A stretch of DNA of 64,000 nt from assembly GCF_964332355.1 (NCBI RefSeq), contig NZ_OZ201293.1:62001-126000 (forward strand). Direction: 5' to 3'. Below are positions 50,649-60,162 of this stretch, piece after piece; the first letter of the stretch is position 1; each line of letters begins with the position of its first letter. The DNA is from Imbroritus primus. GTDB lineage: Bacteria; Pseudomonadota; Gammaproteobacteria; Burkholderiales; Burkholderiaceae. The notes under the pieces are model-generated. The model did no database searches. It was not told the origin of the DNA and saw only the letters and a list, made by a program, of their open reading frames with translations. A program made the position numbers and the translations under genes.

Positions 50649-53600
50649 TCACGGCGCCTTCGGCGCCACCGTCATGCGCGCATTCGGAATCTCGCCGTAC
50701 ACGTCCGGCGCATACAGCGCTTCCACGCGCGTCGGCGGCAGCGCAAAGTCGCCCGCGTTGTTGAGGCGCACGGTGTACTCCACGCTGCTGCTGCCCTTCG
50801 GCAAGACCTCGTAGTACTCGCGGTAGGCATCCTGCGCGCGCTCGGTGTAGGCCAGCCATGCCGCACCGCTGCGCCGCTCGCCGCTGCTGGCGATGGCCGA
50901 GTCGCGGCCCAGCCCGCTGCCGAGGATGGTGGCACCGGCCGGGATCGGATCGCTCACCGCCACCCAGTTCATGTCGGTCTGTGCCTCGATCTCCAGCGTC
51001 ACGCGTGCGATATCGCCGCGCGTCCATTTGCCCTTCACCGCCTGCTCGACCGGCGCGACCGTGCGGCGGATGCGATAGCCCGCCGCGAACGGCTGCGTGA
51101 GCGGCACTGCTGCCAGGCTGCTGACCGTAACCCACGGCTGTCCGCTGCCCTGGTGCGTGATGCGCAGCGGGCCGGATGCGCTGGGTGCGCCCTTCGCCGG
51201 CCACGGCAGCGTCAAGGCACCGCGCTGGATCGCCTCGCCGTTGGCGGTCGGCCAGCTCCACGTCTTTTCCGCGCCGGCAAACTGCGCCTGCGTGCTGCCG
51301 CCAACCGGCGTGCGCTCGTAGGTCTGCGAGTAGCGTGCAATCGCCAGGCTGCCCCACAGGTTGGCCGTGGTGGTTGACCAAGCGCCGCGCACCTGCCGCG
51401 CCAGCAGGCCGGTGGCAAGGCGCGGCACGTCGTCGCGCCAGGCCGACTGGTCGAGCACCAGCGCCAGCAGGCGCGCCGCATTGGTGTCGGCGTTCTGCAT
51501 CAACCACCACCAGTTGTCGTCGCGCTCGGTCGAGAACGCGAGACGCGTGCCCTGCATCGTCAGGCGGGCGCGCAGGATCTGCTCGGCTTCCTGCTGGCGC
51601 TTGGCATGCTGCGGAATGTCGGGCAGGCGCAGCAGCAGCGCGTACCAGTCGAGCACCGCGCTGGTCGGCCAGGTGTTCGGCGCGATGGCGATCGAACCGA
51701 GCATGCGCGCCTGCGCTGCGCCGCTGCGCGACAGGGCTTCGAGCGCGGCGAGCTTGCGTACGTCGCGGTCGAGCGCGTTGTCGGCGCGCGGCGACCAGCC
51801 ATCGCGGCGGATGCGGCCTTCCACGAAGGCGGCAAGCGCCTGCTCCATCTGGCGGCGCGCTTCCTCAGGCAGCTTGAACGGCATGCCGGCGCGCGCGGCT
51901 TCATGTGCGGCGGCCAGCAGGTAGGCCGTCAGCACTTCGCTGCCCTGTGCCGGCCCGCCATTCGACGGCGGGAAGTAACTGGCCAGTCCATCGCTGTCGA
52001 GATACGCCGGCAACTGTCCGGCCACCGCGTTCCACAGCGTCGCATCGCGCAGGCCGATGGCGCGCGAGGCCTTCTGTTCGAGGCAGGTGAACGGATAGTG
52101 GCGAAACCATGTGGTCACGCCCGGCAGGCCATCCGCGAGCTTCGACTGGAAATCGAGCTGCAGTCCGCCGCGCGGCCCGCCATTGGTGTCGGCCAGCGCG
52201 TGCGGCGGCATGGCGACCGGCAGTTCCAGCCCCGGCGCGAGCCGTTCGAGCGTGGCCTGCTGCACCGTCACTGGCACGGCGGGCACGATGGTCTGCGTCA
52301 CCTTGAGCCGGTCCGTCGCGCCGCGTGTCTTGTCGGTGGCGGCGATCTCCCAGTGGATCGTGCCGCTGCGCGTGAAAGCGAGCGCCGCTGGCGCGCTCAC
52401 CTCCCAGGCGATCTCGCGCGCTTCGCCGGCCGGCACGGCCACGCTCTGCGCCGGCAGTGCATTGTCCACGCCGAGCAGCGTGCCACGCGCCGTGACTTCG
52501 ACATTCATCGCCTGCTGCGTGGTATTGCGCAGCGTGAACATGGCGCGGTAGCGGTCGTTCTCGCGCACCAGCGGCGGCAGGCCGGAGATCAGCTGCAGGT
52601 CCTGCGTGGCGGCGATGCTGGCGGTGCCGGTGCCGAAGCGGTCCACACCCGCATCGGCCACCGCCACGATGGTGAAGCGCGTGAGCGAATCGTTGAGCGG
52701 CACATCGAGCGTGGCGCGCCCCTGCGCATCGAGCCGCACGTTCGGTTGCCACAGCAGCAAGGTATCGAACAACTCGCGTGTCGGGTTCTTGCCGCCTCCG
52801 CCGCCGGCCGGCACGGCCTTGCGGCCATAGTGGCGGCGGCCGATGATTTCCATCTGCGCGGTGGCAGTGTCCACACCGTAGCTGCGGCGCTGGAACATCG
52901 CGTCGAGGAGGTTCCAGCTGCTGTTCGGCATGAGCTCGAGCAGCGCCTGGTCGACGGCGGCGACGGCCACTTCCGCGTTTGCCGCGGGCTTGCCGTCGGG
53001 CAGCGTGCCCGTGATGGTCACGCGCGCCGTGCCGCGCACCGGATAGGTGGTCTTGTCCGTGGCGACCTTCACATCGATGCGGTGCGCATCGGTGCCTACG
53101 CGAATCTCCGCGAGACCGAGGCGGAACGCCGGCTTGGACAGGTCGACCAACGCCGTGGGCGCGACATACTCGCGCCCCTCGCTGCGGAAGGCGCGGAACC
53201 ATTCACCCGGCTGGCGCCAGCCCCACGTGAAGAACGAATACCACGGCACCTCGCGCAGCCGGCCGCGCAGCGCCAGCACCGAGACGTAGACGTTCGGCCC
53301 CCACTGCGGCTGCACCTTCAGGCGGATGGTCGGATCCTTGCCATTCAGCTCGACCACCTGGGTCTCGATGATGCCCTCGCGCTCCACGGCCACCAGCGCA
53401 GTGGCATAGCGGAACGGCATGCGCACCTGGAAGGTCGCGGTCTCGCCCGGCGCGTAGGTCTTTTTCTCGGGCAGCAGGTCGATGCGGTCGTTGTTGCCGC
53501 CGCCGAACCATACGTCGCCCTGGCGTGTGACCCACACCGAGGTTGCGGCACGGGCCGTGTTGCCCTTGTCATCCTGCGCGACCACGATCAATTCGATCTC

Positions 53601-56600
53601 GCCCGGCTCCTTGAGCGTCACGCTGCAGTTCAGCAGGCCCTGTGCATCGGTCTTGCCCTCGCACACCTTGCCGAGGTCGCGCGTCTCCGTGCGGTTGTCG
53701 TAGCTGTAGAAGCCGCCTACCAGCCGCTTGCGGTTCGACGTGGTGATGTGCGACACCGCGCGGACTTCCAGCGCGGCATCCTTGCGCGGCTTGCCACTGG
53801 TATCGAGCGCCAGCGCCTGTACTGCCAGATCCTGCTGCACCGACACCCAGCGGCTCGCGCGGATGCCCGGAACGATCGCTGCCGGCCACACCGGCACGTT
53901 CTGGCGCAGCGTCTGGATTTCGCCATTGGGATCGCTGAAGCTGGCTTCCAGCATCAGCGTGCGCGGCGCCTTCACGGCGGGCAGATCCTTGAGCGTGACC
54001 TGGCCTGCGCCGTTGCGGTCGAGCACGAGCTTGAGCTTGTCGGCCACGAGCTGCTGCGTCGGGTCCTGCGCGGGGCTGCTGTCTTCCTCGTCCTCGTCGC
54101 CATAGCCCTGGTCCGCGCGGCGCGCTTCCTGCGGTGCGCCGAAGGCAAAGCCATCATAGCCATCGAAACTGGCCGAGCGGTCGCGCAGCACCGCCGACAC
54201 CTGCACCGGCAACTGCGACGCGCCGCCGCCCGACAGATAGTTAATCTGCACATCGACTGGCGCCTGCTTCGGCGCAATCAAGGCAGCACTCCTGCCGGCC
54301 GTGTTTCCGGCGGTCGTGAGCGTACCGCCGAGCACCGGCAGGCGGAATGCTTCCACGCGGAAGGTGCCGCCCTCATAGGTCTGCTCCCCATTCGACAGCG
54401 TGACCTCGTACACGCCCAGCTTGGCGGCCGCCGGCAGTTGCAGCGTGTTGTCCGCGCTGCGTCCGCCCGTCGGCGTGCTGCGCCACACCACCGGCTGCTC
54501 GAACTTCTGGTTGCTGCCCATGTGGCGCACCACCAGCTTGTCCGGCAGCGTGGTCGGATCCGTCGGCAAGGCGAGTCCGTTGCGGGTTTCCTGACGGATC
54601 AGGTGCTTCATCGAGACCGTTTCGCCGGCCCGGAACAGCATGCGGTCGAACACCGTATGCACGCGCTGCGTCGGCTTGGGGTCGTGATCGGTCGGCACAT
54701 TGAAGCGCCACGCCTCGATGCCGTCGGTCCAGTTCGACATGACAAAGGCCACATCGGCTTTGCCGGCAGCCTGCGGATGTTCCGCGCCGATGCGCGCCGT
54801 CACGAAGTAGCCGTCGAGTCCGCTTTCGCGGCACCACCCGCCTTCACCGAGCGCCTTGTCGATGCGCGCGATGCCGTTCTGATCAGTCGTCGCCACGGCC
54901 AGCGAGCGGCCGTTGCAGTCAAGCACATGCACGCGCGCATTCGCCACCGGCTTGCCATCGTCGAGCGTGGTCACCCACGCCACTGCATTGTCGCGACCCA
55001 CCTTGAAGTGCACGCCGAGGTTAGTCACCAGCACGGCGGTGCGCACATACATCGGGGCGGCCTTGCCAAGCAGCGCGCCGCCGAGCCGTGGCGAAGCGAC
55101 TTCCACCACATGGAAGCCCGGCTCCGGCAGCGGAATGCCGACCACCTCGAAGGGGCGCGGATCCTTGCCGTCGCCCTTCGGCAAGGCGAGTTTCTTCACG
55201 CCCTGCACGCGATCGAGCAGCGAGAGGGCGCGCGACTGCAGTTGCGGTTCATTGCGACGGTTGTGCGCGTCGGACGGATCGAGCCCGGCCAGCACGCGCT
55301 CCAGTTCGGGCCGCGTCATGCTGCTCTCGTGCAGGCGCTTGACCAGCGCATACCAGCGCAGCATCGCCGCATCGTCATCGACCTGCAGGCGCGCCACCGT
55401 GCCGCCTTCCGCGCGCACGCCGCGTACCGCCAGATCCGCCTCGACATTGCGCACCGTCAGCGGCAACAGCGGCGGATAGGCATCGCGTGTGGCGGCGTCG
55501 ATGCGCCGCGCCGACTTGCGTGGCACGTCGGCAAAGCGCTCGACCACGCCGAACGGTGCCGCCGCAAACTTGGCCAGCGGTGGCAGCGCCGCCGTGGTGG
55601 TCTTGAGCGGGAACAGGTCGGCATTGGCTAGTGGGCGGCCGCTGTCGTCCGTCAGGCTGCGCGGCAACTCAAGCGTGTATTCGGCACGTTCCGCGAATGG
55701 CGCCGGGAAGGTTATTTCCTGCACGGTATCGCCAGCATCGCGCTCGATGTTGGCCGCGACCTTGCCCGACGATCCGCGCACCTCGAGCTTGCGCGCCACG
55801 TCGGTGGCGATGGGCGCGGAGAACGACAGGCGCATCGGCCGCAGCGGCGTGCAGGGTGCCTGCGCATTCTCGCGCTCGCACGAGAAGCTCGCCGTGAACG
55901 GCTCGCGCACCGTATAGCTCAGACGGCGCTCGTCACGGCTGGCGAGACCTGAGGGGGTCGCCACGCCATGCCCGATCACCAGCTCCATCTTCGCGCCTGC
56001 CGGCAGGCGCTGCTGGCACGCCAGCACGAACACTGTGTTCGCGGCCTGCGCCTCGCGCGTCCAGTGCGTGGCCGCGATGATCGCCTCGCGCTCCTTGCCT
56101 TCGATCAGCTTCACCGGCACGCGCTCGCCCAGGCCCTCGGCCTGGCACCAGCTACTGGCACGCACCGAGGCGGGTGTGGCCGCGCCGTTGAAGCGGATGG
56201 CGAAGTACGGTTGTTCTTCCACCTCGCCGCCGCCAGGGCGGGCGCTGACCACGATCGGGCCGCCAGTCTGGAAGGTGTAGCGCGTTTGCCCGCTCACCGC
56301 CGTGCCGGCCAGATCCTTCAGCCCTGGTGTCAGTGTTACCGCGCATTGCACACCCGGCGGCAGGTCGCGCGCAAAGTCGTACACCCAGCGCTTGTCGTTG
56401 ATCCAGCGGCCCTGGCCTTCCACGTTCGCCCCCCGGCACGCCACGTCGGCCGGCGCGGCCGCGCGCGCATCGCCAAAGCGCAGCATCGCACTGTCGAAGG
56501 TGACGGCCACCTGCCGCACACGCGCGACCTCGCCCTGTGGCGACAGCGTCTGCACGCGCGCTGCCTGCGCCGGGCCGGCCGGCAGCACGGACAGCAATGC

Positions 56601-56708
56601 CAGCAAGGCAGGCGCGGCATGCCCGCGCACGAAAGATCGGAACAACTGAACAGGAACTGCAGAAAACGTCGAAAGGCTGGAACGGCTCGTGTTGGCTGCA
56701 CGCGGCAT
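50649..56708 (-). CDS. Bacterial alpha-2-macroglobulin with thioester motif
   Basis: A 2,019-residue secreted protein of the bacterial alpha-2-macroglobulin family, considered a periplasmic protease trap that works with PBP1C. The thioester motif CLEQ is at about residues 1542-1545 (PFTCLEQKASRAIG). Typical blocks include FRAGETVSMKHLIRQ and LWQPNVRLDAQGRATLDVPLNDSLTRFTIVAVAD in consecutive parts. The start at 56708 has GGGAGA; upstream in-frame Met codons lack one. The signal peptide ends PAGPAQAA without a lipobox Cys, unlike E. coli YfhM, so the protein may be soluble. At 2,019 residues it is longer than YfhM (1,653). Confidence 0.95.
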   Translation of the reverse strand: MPRAANTSRSSLSTFSAVPVQLFRSFVRGHAAPALLALLSVLPAGPAQAARVQTLSPQGEVARVRQVAVTFDSAMLRFGDARAAAPADVACRGANVEGQGRWINDKRWVYDFARDLPPGVQCAVTLTPGLKDLAGTAVSGQTRYTFQTGGPIVVSARPGGGEVEEQPYFAIRFNGAATPASVRASSWCQAEGLGERVPVKLIEGKEREAIIAATHWTREAQAANTVFVLACQQRLPAGAKMELVIGHGVATPSGLASRDERRLSYTVREPFTASFSCERENAQAPCTPLRPMRLSFSAPIATDVARKLEVRGSSGKVAANIERDAGDTVQEITFPAPFAERAEYTLELPRSLTDDSGRPLANADLFPLKTTTAALPPLAKFAAAPFGVVERFADVPRKSARRIDAATRDAYPPLLPLTVRNVEADLAVRGVRAEGGTVARLQVDDDAAMLRWYALVKRLHESSMTRPELERVLAGLDPSDAHNRRNEPQLQSRALSLLDRVQGVKKLALPKGDGKDPRPFEVVGIPLPEPGFHVVEVASPRLGGALLGKAAPMYVRTAVLVTNLGVHFKVGRDNAVAWVTTLDDGKPVANARVHVLDCNGRSLAVATTDQNGIARIDKALGEGGWCRESGLDGYFVTARIGAEHPQAAGKADVAFVMSNWTDGIEAWRFNVPTDHDPKPTQRVHTVFDRMLFRAGETVSMKHLIRQETRNGLALPTDPTTLPDKLVVRHMGSNQKFEQPVVWRSTPTGGRSADNTLQLPAAAKLGVYEVTLSNGEQTYEGGTFRVEAFRLPVLGGTLTTAGNTAGRSAALIAPKQAPVDVQINYLSGGGASQLPVQVSAVLRDRSASFDGYDGFAFGAPQEARRADQGYGDEDEEDSSPAQDPTQQLVADKLKLVLDRNGAGQVTLKDLPAVKAPRTLMLEASFSDPNGEIQTLRQNVPVWPAAIVPGIRASRWVSVQQDLAVQALALDTSGKPRKDAALEVRAVSHITTSNRKRLVGGFYSYDNRTETRDLGKVCEGKTDAQGLLNCSVTLKEPGEIELIVVAQDDKGNTARAATSVWVTRQGDVWFGGGNNDRIDLLPEKKTYAPGETATFQVRMPFRYATALVAVEREGIIETQVVELNGKDPTIRLKVQPQWGPNVYVSVLALRGRLREVPWYSFFTWGWRQPGEWFRAFRSEGREYVAPTALVDLSKPAFRLGLAEIRVGTDAHRIDVKVATDKTTYPVRGTARVTITGTLPDGKPAANAEVAVAAVDQALLELMPNSSWNLLDAMFQRRSYGVDTATAQMEIIGRRHYGRKAVPAGGGGGKNPTRELFDTLLLWQPNVRLDAQGRATLDVPLNDSLTRFTIVAVADAGVDRFGTGTASIAATQDLQLISGLPPLVRENDRYRAMFTLRNTTQQAMNVEVTARGTLLGVDNALPAQSVAVPAGEAREIAWEVSAPAALAFTRSGTIHWEIAATDKTRGATDRLKVTQTIVPAVPVTVQQATLERLAPGLELPVAMPPHALADTNGGPRGGLQLDFQSKLADGLPGVTTWFRHYPFTCLEQKASRAIGLRDATLWNAVAGQLPAYLDSDGLASYFPPSNGGPAQGSEVLTAYLLAAAHEAARAGMPFKLPEEARRQMEQALAAFVEGRIRRDGWSPRADNALDRDVRKLAALEALSRSGAAQARMLGSIAIAPNTWPTSAVLDWYALLLRLPDIPQHAKRQQEAEQILRARLTMQGTRLAFSTERDDNWWWLMQNADTNAARLLALVLDQSAWRDDVPRLATGLLARQVRGAWSTTTANLWGSLAIARYSQTYERTPVGGSTQAQFAGAEKTWSWPTANGEAIQRGALTLPWPAKGAPSASGPLRITHQGSGQPWVTVSSLAAVPLTQPFAAGYRIRRTVAPVEQAVKGKWTRGDIARVTLEIEAQTDMNWVAVSDPIPAGATILGSGLGRDSAIASSGERRSGAAWLAYTERAQDAYREYYEVLPKGSSSVEYTVRLNNAGDFALPPTRVEALYAPDVYGEIPNARMTVAPKAP

Positions 56709-56880
56709 CCGCTTCTCCCGTGGCGGATTCATCCGCCTGATTATGGCGCGCTGACTGTGGCGCTGATGACATCCCATGGGCAATGCCGCCGGATCTCGCC
56801 GCATGCGGCGGTCCGTGGTTGTATGGCGGCGCCCGCGTATTATCGCCGCCGCACCATGACACTACAACCGGGATGCCATA

Positions 56881-58206
56881 ATGCGCGGAATCCATGCGCA
56901 GAATGCCGCGCCTTCCGCGCGCATTGCCGCATCTTTCCTGTCGCCCGCCGCCATGACCTTCAACGACTATCTCGACATCTTCCGCAATCGCCGCATCGGC
57001 GCCATGCTGGCGCTTGGCTTCGCCTCCGGCCTGCCGCTTGCGCTCACCTCCGGCACCCTGCAGGCGTGGATGACCGTAGAAGGGCTCGACATCAAAACCA
57101 TCGGCTTCTTCTCGCTGGTGGGGCAGGCGTACATCTTCAAATTCCTCTGGGCTCCGCTGATGGACCGCTACACCCCGCCGCTGCTCGGCCGGCGGCGCGG
57201 CTGGCTGGTGCTCACGCAGATCGCCCTCGTCGCCGGCATTATCGGCATGGCCTTCAGCCCGCCGCGCGAAGCCCTCTGGCTGCTCGCCGCCATGGCCGTG
57301 CTCGTGGCCTTCGCCTCCGCCTCGCAGGACATCGTCTTCGACGCCTACCGCACCGACGTACTGCGCCAGGAAGAACGCGGCGCAGGCGCGGCCATCTCCG
57401 TGCTCGGCTACCGGCTCGCCATGCTGGTCTCCGGCGGCCTGGCCCTGTGGCTCGCCGACCGCGTGCTCGGCTGGCAGAACATGTACCTGCTGATGGCCGG
57501 GTTGATGGGCGTCGGCATTGTCATGGCTCTCTTCGCGCCAGAGCCCGAGACTGCCGCCCGCCCGCCCCGTAGCCTGCAGGAAGCCGTGGTCGGCCCGCTG
57601 CGCGACTTCTTCTCGCGCCACGGCGCATGGCTCCTGCTGCTGCTGATCGTGCTCTACAAACTCGGCGACGCCTTCGCCGGCAGCCTCTCCACCACCTTCC
57701 TCATCCGTGGCGTCGGCTTTTCCGCCGGAGAAGTCGGCATCGTCAACAAGACCCTCGGCCTCATCGCCACCATCATCGGCGCACTGTTCGGCGGCATGCT
57801 CATGATCCGGCTCGGCCTGTACCGCTCGCTCATGCTGTTCGGCATCCTCCAGGCCGTGTCCAACCTCGGCTACTGGGTCCTCGCCGTCACCCCCAAGGCC
57901 CTGTGGACCATGGCCACCGCCATCGGCATCGAAAACCTCTGCGGTGGCATGGGCACCGCCGCCTTCGTCGCGCTGCTCATGGCGCTGTGCAACCGCTCGT
58001 TCTCCGCCACGCAGTACGCGCTGCTCTCCGCGCTGGCCGCCATCGGGCGCGTGTACGTGGGACCGACGGCGGGGTATATGGTCGAAGCGTTCGGCTGGGC
58101 GCCGTTCTATCTGGCGACAGTGGTGTTTGCGTTGCCGGGGGTGGTGTTGCTGTGGGGGATGCGGGGGACGGTGGGGCGGTATGAGAAGGAGGCGCGGGAA
58201 GAGTGA
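56881..58206 (+). CDS. ampG: AmpG-family muropeptide permease (MFS)
   Basis: A 441-residue 12-helix major-facilitator protein that imports anhydro-muropeptides for recycling. The family start is TFNDYLDIFRNRRIGAMLALGFASGLPLAL; further segments are LWAPLMDRY, SASQDIVFDAYRTDVL and GTAAFVALLMALCNRSFSATQYALLSALAAIGR in consecutive parts. Start 56881 has a partial GGGA; the ATG at 56953 coincides with where family members begin and may be the true start. It is divergent from the alpha-2-macroglobulin gene, so peptidoglycan-related functions cluster here. Its 3' end borders a low-GC insert. Confidence 0.93.
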   Translation: MRGIHAQNAAPSARIAASFLSPAAMTFNDYLDIFRNRRIGAMLALGFASGLPLALTSGTLQAWMTVEGLDIKTIGFFSLVGQAYIFKFLWAPLMDRYTPPLLGRRRGWLVLTQIALVAGIIGMAFSPPREALWLLAAMAVLVAFASASQDIVFDAYRTDVLRQEERGAGAAISVLGYRLAMLVSGGLALWLADRVLGWQNMYLLMAGLMGVGIVMALFAPEPETAARPPRSLQEAVVGPLRDFFSRHGAWLLLLLIVLYKLGDAFAGSLSTTFLIRGVGFSAGEVGIVNKTLGLIATIIGALFGGMLMIRLGLYRSLMLFGILQAVSNLGYWVLAVTPKALWTMATAIGIENLCGGMGTAAFVALLMALCNRSFSATQYALLSALAAIGRVYVGPTAGYMVEAFGWAPFYLATVVFALPGVVLLWGMRGTVGRYEKEAREE

Positions 58207-59366
58207 CGTTTTGCCATACGTCGCATGAAGAACTGGCATTGAATGGAGTCTGCCCAATCTCTGGTGTGTAATCTGGCGATTTATTGCTTTTTTCCGTTAG
58301 GGCGCTCCAACCAAGCCTGGGCCAAAGTCTCGGGAGTGTTATTTTCTCTTAGCACTCGCAAAGCGTTATCTGAATATCTCGGATGCTTTTGGCTACCAAA
58401 CTCGAACACCATAACGTTCTCGGGAGCATTATCGATGCCAAGAAAGTCTCTTAGTGCTTTACAGCGGCTTGTACTCAAATTGAGCTTGCCGGCAAGGTCC
58501 TGCGGGCTAATGTAATATTTCTTGCGCAAATCAACCTCACGAATTGCTGCAGCCGCTTCTGGATCGTCACCTGCAACATACCGCACAGGCGGGCCTTCTT
58601 TTTTCGTAAATCGGACCTTCATTGTTGGCCCCTCACCGGCGACGTCACTCGCAAGTGTCATGAGGCGAGGGAATACGTTTTCAATGGCGGTCGCAGATTT
58701 TATTGCGCGTTCGATGCGATCAATGTCACGTTCTGATATAGAAACAGTTTCGCTAGCGTGTGCTTCCATTGCAAGGAGCGTGCGTATTCGCGCTCGCGCC
58801 TCATCCCGTGCACGCTTCTTCGGAGCTAATAATTCTGAAATCTGTTTGTACTCACGGTCTATCAATAGATCGAAATCGGTAATTGGCTGTGAGGATAATG
58901 GCATTACCCTCGTCGGAAGATTGTCAGCTAAGGAATCATCAAAATGCAGTTGCAAGATTTCGTCGACTACCGTGATCAAGGCACGTGCATTCAAATAAAG
59001 AGCATCTTCAGCAACGACGATCATCCAATGTTGTGCGGCATCACGCATAGCATTGATCGAACGCACTGAACCAGCTTGCGTTGCTGTAATGTATCCAGAA
59101 GCTGTAGCAATGTTGAGCGCCTTGTCTAGGCTGATCGATGTGCCGCGTTCTTTGTCGAATACTGGCTTTGATTTTTGAACCAGAAGTGCCTTCGTGAGTA
59201 GCTCACTGCAGTGTTGTAGATGTAAAAGAACAGACTCGGTGCGTCCTTGCTCGTCATAGCCATTAAAAACTTCCAAGCCACGGCGAAGTGAGGCGATTGC
59301 TTTCAGTTTTAGTGTGCGAGCATCGCGCTTTAGCTTCATAGCATGATTTTCGGTGCAAGTTATCCC
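58207..59366. other. Low-GC insert carrying one HEPN-like gene
   Basis: Base composition drops abruptly after ampG and recovers at the ABC ATPase gene. Hand counts of sample lines give about 43-53% GC, against mid-60s around. No transposase, integrase, tRNA or obvious terminal repeat marks the ends. It is best read as a horizontally acquired single-gene cassette. Confidence 0.7.
58281..59339 (-). CDS. DUF3644/HEPN-like protein with C-terminal helix-turn-helix-like domain
   Basis: A 352-residue protein. The N-terminal all-alpha region (about 5-135: LKAIASLRRGLEVFNG, ESVLLHLQHCSELLTKALLVQ) resembles DUF3644. It contains Arg99-x4-His104 (MRDAAQHWMIV), the Rx4-6H pattern of HEPN ribonucleases. 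A mixed linker follows (about 150-240). The C-terminus (about 275-345: YYISPQDLAGKLNLSTSRCKALRDF; KHPRYSDNALRVLREN) looks like a winged helix. It has markedly lower GC than all neighbours. HEPN proteins commonly act in phage defence or toxin-antitoxin systems, but there is no adjacent antitoxin. The function is inferred. Confidence 0.75.
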   Translation of the reverse strand: MKLKRDARTLKLKAIASLRRGLEVFNGYDEQGRTESVLLHLQHCSELLTKALLVQKSKPVFDKERGTSISLDKALNIATASGYITATQAGSVRSINAMRDAAQHWMIVVAEDALYLNARALITVVDEILQLHFDDSLADNLPTRVMPLSSQPITDFDLLIDREYKQISELLAPKKRARDEARARIRTLLAMEAHASETVSISERDIDRIERAIKSATAIENVFPRLMTLASDVAGEGPTMKVRFTKKEGPPVRYVAGDDPEAAAAIREVDLRKKYYISPQDLAGKLNLSTSRCKALRDFLGIDNAPENVMVFEFGSQKHPRYSDNALRVLRENNTPETLAQAWLERPNGKKQ

Positions 59367-60161
59367 TCAGCCCAACAACAACGCATCATCCGCCACCTTC
59401 TCCCCGCGCGTCTTCTCGAACATCATCAGCAGGTCCGGCACATCCAGCCCGGCGCGCTCTTCGCCGGATACATCCAGCACCACCTGTCCCTGATGCAGCA
59501 TCACCGTGCGCGAGCCGTAGTCGAGGGCCTGGCGCATGCTGTGGGTGACCATCATGGTGGTGAGCTTGTTCTCCTCGACGATCTTGGCCGTGAGTTCAAG
59601 GACGAAGGCGGCGGTCTTGGGGTCGAGGGCGGCGGTGTGTTCGTCGAGCAGGAGGATGTTGGACGGTTGCAGGGACGCCATGAGCAGGCTCACGGCCTGG
59701 CGCTGGCCGCCGGAAAGGAGGCCGATGCGGTCGGTGAGGCGGTTTTCGAGGCCGAGGTTGAGGATGGCGAGTTTTTCGCGGAACAGCTCGCGGTTGCTGC
59801 GGTTGAGCGCCATGCGGAAGCCGCGCTTGCGGCCGCGGGCCATGGCGAGGGCCATGTTTTCTTCGATGGTGAGGGCTTCGCAGGTGCCGGCCATCGGGTC
59901 CTGGAAGACGCGGGCGACGAGGTCGGCGCGTTGCCAGGCGTGCTTGGCGGAGACGTCGGTACCATTGATCTCGATGGTGCCGGAATCAACCAGCAGATCG
60001 CCGGAGACGGCATTCAGGAAGGTCGATTTACCGGCGCCATTGGAGCCGATAACGCTGACGAACTGGCCGGTGGGAATGTCGAGGCTCAAGCCGCGCAGGG
60101 CGCGGTTCTCGATGGGCGTGCCGGCGTTGAAGGTAATGTGCAGGTTCTGGGCGCGCAGCAT
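59367..60161 (-). CDS. ABC transporter ATPase (TrpXYZ/ABC_sub_bind type)
   Basis: A 264-residue ATPase. Walker A is GSNGAGKS (about 39-46), the signature LSGGQRQ, and Walker B ILLLDEHTAALDP, with the His after DE that is typical of this subfamily; the H-loop is VTHSMRQ. The stop lies at the edge of the low-GC insert. It is the third gene of a binding-protein, permease, ATPase set. Relatives import tryptophan, tyrosine or other aromatic compounds; the substrate here is unproven. Confidence 0.92.
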   Translation of the reverse strand: MLRAQNLHITFNAGTPIENRALRGLSLDIPTGQFVSVIGSNGAGKSTFLNAVSGDLLVDSGTIEINGTDVSAKHAWQRADLVARVFQDPMAGTCEALTIEENMALAMARGRKRGFRMALNRSNRELFREKLAILNLGLENRLTDRIGLLSGGQRQAVSLLMASLQPSNILLLDEHTAALDPKTAAFVLELTAKIVEENKLTTMMVTHSMRQALDYGSRTVMLHQGQVVLDVSGEERAGLDVPDLLMMFEKTRGEKVADDALLLG

Positions 60162-60162
60162 G

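Noticed and set aside
51606..55631. Plus-strand open frame of 1,341 codons opposite the alpha-2-macroglobulin gene
   Set aside because: Antisense shadow; repetitive Arg/His/Gln composition and no family features.
58207..59366. Insertion sequence at the low-GC insert
   Set aside because: No transposase, terminal inverted repeats or target-site duplication could be found at either edge.
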